A stretch of DNA of 64,000 bases. It comes from G963667075 sp963667075 (GTDB lineage Bacteria; Pseudomonadota; Alphaproteobacteria; Micavibrionales; Micavibrionaceae). The stretch lies in contig OY762938.1 in assembly GCA_963667075.1 (NCBI GenBank), positions 806,001 through 870,000 of the forward strand, given 5' to 3'. Below the pieces are notes generated by a model. It saw only the letters and a program-made list of their open reading frames with translations. It did no database searches and was not told the origin of the DNA. The translations under genes and the position numbers were made by a program. Positions 60,311 through 64,000 of this stretch are shown here, piece after piece. The number at the start of each line of letters is the position of its first letter. Position 1 is the stretch's first letter.

Positions 60311-61246
60311 ATGTACTGTACAATAGAATGGAATAGTTTAACAATGGCAGAGTGGGAAAAATACTTCTCTTCCATTCGGCGGTCGACGCTGTTGCAATCC
60401 TATGATTACGCACGCGCTATATGCCAGCTTCATCATCAACAGGCCCGCTGGGGACTGATTAAAATAGACGAAAAGGACGCGGGCCTTGTCCAGATTATCG
60501 AGGCTTCTTTTCTTAAAGGACTTTTCCATGCGCTTATTTTGGACCGTGGCCCTTTATGGTTTGATGGTTTTGGTCGTGATGAAGACATAAAAGCCTTCTT
60601 TCATACGTTCAACAAGACCTTTCCAAGGCGTATGGGAAGAAAACGCAGGATTATACCAGAACGCGGAAAGAACGAAGCATTAGACCATAAATATATATGC
60701 CATAACGAAATAAAACCCTATAAAACCATATGGTTAGACTTAACCGATAATACAGATACAATCCGGTCCGGTTTTAAGAAAAAATGGCGAAACGCTCTCT
60801 CGAAATCGGAAAAAAGCGATCTTACCGTTCGTTGGGATGAAAAAGGAGAACGATTAACACCTTTTTTAGTGTATTATGTCACTGACCGCACCGACAAAGG
60901 CTATAATGGCCCTTCTGCCAACCTGTTAAAAGAATTTGCCAGAACATTTATACCCGGCAACCGTTTTATTATCGGGGAGGCTTTATCTGACGGAAAAGTC
61001 GTAGGGGCTATTTTAATATTGATCCATGGAAAATCCGCGACATATCAGGTAGGATGGAACACTAAAGAAGGGCGCCGCCTTCAGGCGCATAATTTTTTGC
61101 TATGGCATGCTATATTACATCTAAAGGAAAAAGGGATTACAGATTTCGATTTGGGAGGATTGAATGATGAAGACGCTAAAAATATTAAAAAATTCAAAGA
61201 AGGTATGGGCGGAGAAACCGTTACACTTTTGGGACAATTCAGCTAG
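60311..61246 (+). CDS. FemAB-like GNAT acyltransferase
   Basis: 311 residues. Two GNAT halves: LLQSYDYARA, then KTIWLDLTDNTDTIRSGFKKKWRNALSKSEKSD, and LQAHNFLLWHAILHLKEKG, DFDLGGLN. FemX/FemAB relatives move amino acids to lipid II or act on peptides; here the substrate is unknown. The 3' end overlaps the DUF3108 gene by 83 bp. Confidence 0.85.
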   Translation: MYCTIEWNSLTMAEWEKYFSSIRRSTLLQSYDYARAICQLHHQQARWGLIKIDEKDAGLVQIIEASFLKGLFHALILDRGPLWFDGFGRDEDIKAFFHTFNKTFPRRMGRKRRIIPERGKNEALDHKYICHNEIKPYKTIWLDLTDNTDTIRSGFKKKWRNALSKSEKSDLTVRWDEKGERLTPFLVYYVTDRTDKGYNGPSANLLKEFARTFIPGNRFIIGEALSDGKVVGAILILIHGKSATYQVGWNTKEGRRLQAHNFLLWHAILHLKEKGITDFDLGGLNDEDAKNIKKFKEGMGGETVTLLGQFS

Positions 61247-62084
61247 CCGTTTTTTTTGCTTCCTTTTTTGCCTGATAATGCTGTCTGTACCGGCACGGGC
61301 CGATGATGACAAGCATATCCTGACATACGAGGTCTATACAGGCGGCTTTAACGCTGTCCTTGCCAAATTACACATGGATCACCCGAAAAAAGATCGTTAT
61401 AAGGCCTCTCTTTTTGTTAGAACAAAAGGGTTTTTAGGCTCTCTCCTCCCATGGCACGGCAGCTTTAAAACCGAAGGCTGGCTGGCAAAAGAAGACATCA
61501 GAAAACCTGAACTTCATACAACATCGGCGACCTGGAAAGGAGAGACAGAGGTTCAGGAATACGCTTACGAAAAAAACGGGGCATTCAAACAGCTAACCAT
61601 CACAAAAGAAGGCATAGACAAAAGCCCAAAAGAAATTGATACCACCCTGACCAAAGATTCGATTGATGCCCTGACCGCCGCTCTTGACGTCATGACCCAT
61701 GTATCCGACGGAAATAAATGTGAGGGCGAATCTATAATCTTTGACGGCAGAAGACGTTTTAAACTTCTGTTCCGTGACAAAGGAACAACGTTTTTAAAAG
61801 CCAACCGGTATAACATCTTTGAAGGCGAGGCCACAGAATGCGTCGCCGAAATTGAGCCTTTGGGCGGCAACTGGCACAAAAAACCAAGAGGCTGGCTCTC
61901 TGTTCAGGAACAAGGGCGCAAACTCGGCTCCCTACCCACTATATGGCTGGCCAGAGTTGGCAACACAAAACAATTTCTTCCCGTAAAAATACGCGTAAAA
62001 ACCGATTACGGCACATTGTTTGCGCATCTAACAAAATACGAAAATGATAAGGGGCTCGTCAAACAGGCCGCTATGGCAGAGTAA
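61164..62084 (+). CDS. DUF3108 periplasmic protein
   Basis: 306 residues from ATG at 61164, supported by GGGAGG at good spacing. Signal peptide with a long basic front then FFCFLFCLIMLSVPARA, cleavage near ARA. DUF3108 core: LTYEVYTGGFNAVLAKLHMD, PWHGSFKTEGWL, LTAALDVMTHV, FDGRRRFKLLF. Family function unclear, linked to the cell envelope. The 83-bp overlap with FemAB-like suggests coupling. Confidence 0.88.
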   Translation: MMKTLKILKNSKKVWAEKPLHFWDNSASRFFCFLFCLIMLSVPARADDDKHILTYEVYTGGFNAVLAKLHMDHPKKDRYKASLFVRTKGFLGSLLPWHGSFKTEGWLAKEDIRKPELHTTSATWKGETEVQEYAYEKNGAFKQLTITKEGIDKSPKEIDTTLTKDSIDALTAALDVMTHVSDGNKCEGESIIFDGRRRFKLLFRDKGTTFLKANRYNIFEGEATECVAEIEPLGGNWHKKPRGWLSVQEQGRKLGSLPTIWLARVGNTKQFLPVKIRVKTDYGTLFAHLTKYENDKGLVKQAAMAE

Positions 62085-62224
62085 CACCAAAGCACCTTCA
62101 CTGTATGGAACGCAATAATTTGAAATAACATGTGATTTGAATTTGCGCGACTGTCGTTGAACAGTAGGATGGTATTTATTTTTGGTCATCCACAAACGAA
62201 CGAACAGTAACTATTATAACGCTC

Positions 62225-63550
62225 ATGTCAGATAAAAAACTCGCCTGTATTATTCTTGCTGCCGGTAAAGGCACCCGTATGAAATCCAGAAAACCGAAAG
62301 TATTGCACAAAATTGCAGGGCTTTCGATGGTATCCCATGTTATAAAAACCGTAGAATCCCTGTCCCCGGAAAAAATAATCACCATTATCGGTCCTGACAT
62401 GGAGACCGTGGCAAGCGAAATTTCACCGCACGAAACAGCCGTTCAACAAGAGCAAAAAGGCACAGCCGACGCGGTTAAAACCGCACTGCCTGCTCTAAAC
62501 GGCTTTAAGGGTAACATTCTTGTACTTTATGGCGATGTGCCCCTGATTGGCCACGATACATTGCGCACCTTACTCAATCATCACAATTCAAATAAAGACT
62601 TTGGCGCAACAATTCTGGCCATGGCCCCACCCGATCCAACAGGTTATGGACGTATCATTCAAAATCGTGATGGCACACTCGCCAAAATCGTTGAAGAAGC
62701 CGACGCAAACGAGCAGGAAAAACAGATTCGTCTCTCCAACAGCGGCATCATGGTCATTGACGGGGAGTGCCTTTCCCACTGGCTTTCTCAAATTGACAAT
62801 AACAATGCACAAGGGGAGTACTACCTTGTCGACCTTGTAGAAATCATCCAAAAAAACGGCAAAAGCTGCGGCGTCATCAGAGGCCATTTTGAAGAGCTGG
62901 AAGGTGTAAACTCCCGCGCACAACTGGCCGGGTTGGAGCTCACCATGCAAATGATTTTGCGCATGAAAGCCCTTGAAAACGGAGTGACAATGATAGACCC
63001 GCAAACGGTTTATTTCTCGTGGGATACGAAAATAGGGCAAGACGTTCTTATTGAACCCGGCGTATTTTTTGGCCCCGGTGTAGAGATCGCCGATAACGCC
63101 CATATCAGAGCACATTCCCACATTGAAGGCGCAAAAGTTAAAGAAGGCGCAATTATAGGCCCATTCGCCAGGCTGCGCCCCGGGGCTGATATCGGAGAAA
63201 ACGCGAATATCGGCAATTTCGTTGAGATTAAAAATGCAGTCCTCGGCAAAGGGGTTAAGGCAAAGCATCTGGCCTATATTGCAGATACAGAGATTGGGGC
63301 TGGCACGAATTATGCCTGCGGCTCAATCACAGCCAATTACGATGGACGGAAAAAACACAAAACACAAATTGGCCAAAACGTCATGATCGGCAGCAATTGT
63401 GTTCTGGTTGCACCGGTTGAGATCGGTGATAACGCCTATATTGCAGCAGGCTCTACCATCACGGAAAATGTCCCAAACGACGCACTGGCTATAGCACGGC
63501 CAAAAGGCGCCACCATCATCAAAGACTGGATCAAGAAAAGAGAAGGATAA
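62225..63550 (+). CDS. glmU: Bifunctional GlcNAc-1-P uridyltransferase/GlcN-1-P acetyltransferase
   Basis: 441 residues. N-terminal nucleotidyltransferase IILAAGKGTRMKSRKPKVLH; C-terminal left-handed beta-helix with GPFARLRPGADIGENANIGN and the acetyl-CoA region NYDGRKKHKTQIG. Makes UDP-GlcNAc for wall and LPS. Slightly short but complete. glmS follows by 4 bp. Confidence 0.97.
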   Translation: MSDKKLACIILAAGKGTRMKSRKPKVLHKIAGLSMVSHVIKTVESLSPEKIITIIGPDMETVASEISPHETAVQQEQKGTADAVKTALPALNGFKGNILVLYGDVPLIGHDTLRTLLNHHNSNKDFGATILAMAPPDPTGYGRIIQNRDGTLAKIVEEADANEQEKQIRLSNSGIMVIDGECLSHWLSQIDNNNAQGEYYLVDLVEIIQKNGKSCGVIRGHFEELEGVNSRAQLAGLELTMQMILRMKALENGVTMIDPQTVYFSWDTKIGQDVLIEPGVFFGPGVEIADNAHIRAHSHIEGAKVKEGAIIGPFARLRPGADIGENANIGNFVEIKNAVLGKGVKAKHLAYIADTEIGAGTNYACGSITANYDGRKKHKTQIGQNVMIGSNCVLVAPVEIGDNAYIAAGSTITENVPNDALAIARPKGATIIKDWIKKREG

Positions 63551-63554
63551 ACAC

Positions 63555-64000
63555 ATGTGCGGCATTGTAGGCGTTATCGGTAAAAAAGAAGCTACCCCGA
63601 TTTTGTTAGAGGGCCTAAGAAGGCTTGAGTATCGCGGCTATGACAGCGCAGGTATTGCAACATTATCAAACGGACAAATCACACGCTCGCGTGCCGAAGG
63701 AAAACTGCTCAATCTTGATAAAAAACTTGAACAATCTCCCTTGCAAGGCAGCATCGGCATCGGTCATACAAGATGGGCTACCCATGGCGGACCGACAGAA
63801 AATAATGCGCACCCGCACGCAACAGAAAAAGTCGCTGTCGTGCACAACGGCATTATTGAGAATTATACCGCACTAAAAGAAGAACTGGAATCCCATCAGT
63901 ACATATTCCAGACAGACACGGACACAGAAGTTATTGCCCAGCTCGCCACCTATTATATTGATCAGGGATATGCGCCAAGAGATGCAGCAAACAAAACATT
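63555..64000 (+). CDS. glmS: Glucosamine-fructose-6-phosphate aminotransferase, 5' part
   Basis: Starts MCGIVGVIGKKE with Cys2 as nucleophile, AGAAGG upstream, and runs off the right edge. The class II amidotransferase domain is visible: LRRLEYRGYDSAGIA, GHTRWATHGGPT, VVHNGIIENY. Makes GlcN-6-P for glmU, the usual glmU-glmS order. Confidence 0.97.
   Translation, partial: MCGIVGVIGKKEATPILLEGLRRLEYRGYDSAGIATLSNGQITRSRAEGKLLNLDKKLEQSPLQGSIGIGHTRWATHGGPTENNAHPHATEKVAVVHNGIIENYTALKEELESHQYIFQTDTDTEVIAQLATYYIDQGYAPRDAANKT

Noticed and set aside
1..64000. tRNA and rRNA genes
   Set aside because: No stretch with a tRNA T-arm (GGTTCGA-type) and matching acceptor stem, or rRNA-like sequence, was recognised by eye; a covariance-model scan would be decisive.

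Overview
The window is a stretch of bacterial chromosome of moderate to low G+C (judged by eye) and most likely from an alphaproteobacterium. The evidence is a GcrA cell-cycle regulator (38114-38599), a FYDLN-acid family protein next to prmA, the order fabD-fabG-acpP-fabF-mltG, rpsF-rpsR-rplI-dnaB-alr, and rsh-DUF2062-acpS-lepB-rnc-era. The lineage cannot be fixed from sequence alone. An uncultured or Micavibrio-like alphaproteobacterium is possible, and the DapL-type aminotransferase is unusual for the class.

Layout. 1-9.3 kb is accessory: the 5' part of an unknown minus-strand gene, a pheT without pheS beside it, and a 6 kb block in which two paralogous, beta-rich proteins of unknown family (3284-4222 and 8073-9188) flank an NMT1/THI5-type ABC importer operon headed by a small XRE regulator. 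A divergent, signal-less copy of the importer's binding protein lies there too. 9.4-14.3 kb holds a double cold-shock-domain protein and an RND efflux pump with its adaptor. 14.4-21.3 kb has small unknown genes (two of them paralogous neighbours), an asparagine synthetase, Dps, an HD-domain protein and a nicotinamidase. 21.3-25.8 kb is the fatty-acid synthesis cluster. 26.7-37.9 kb is core: ribosomal proteins, replicative helicase, alanine racemase, (p)ppGpp synthetase/hydrolase and the acpS-lepB-rnc-era run, followed by gcrA.

38.6-40.1 kb is a gene-poor repeat island with REP-like hairpins, an IS110-family transposase remnant and two paralogous short proteins. 40.1-47.0 kb carries a beta-oxidation fusion enzyme, Nudix, prmA, Trm112, CnoX-like and ProX-like genes. 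47.1-53.1 kb has small unknown genes, a second repeat island that shares two repeats with the first, a D,D-carboxypeptidase with SPOR domain, a type 5 uracil-DNA glycosylase, and an XRE regulator divergent from a queuosine-precursor transporter. At 53.2-54.9 kb a HAD sugar-phosphatase gene is broken by an in-frame stop and by an IS630-family element; removing the element restores the rest of the reading frame. 54.9-64.0 kb combines NagB-like, ROK kinase, PH-domain, PP2C, DapL, K+-channel, FemAB-like, DUF3108 and glmU-glmS genes, much of it plausibly serving the cell envelope.

How they work together. Several genes feed peptidoglycan and envelope synthesis: alr, dapL, glmU/glmS, the NagB/ROK pair, mltG, the D,D-carboxypeptidase, FemAB-like, fabs/acpS and lepB. 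The least explained parts are the 3.3-9.2 kb block and the paired small-protein loci at 15.1, 39.4 and 47.2 kb.
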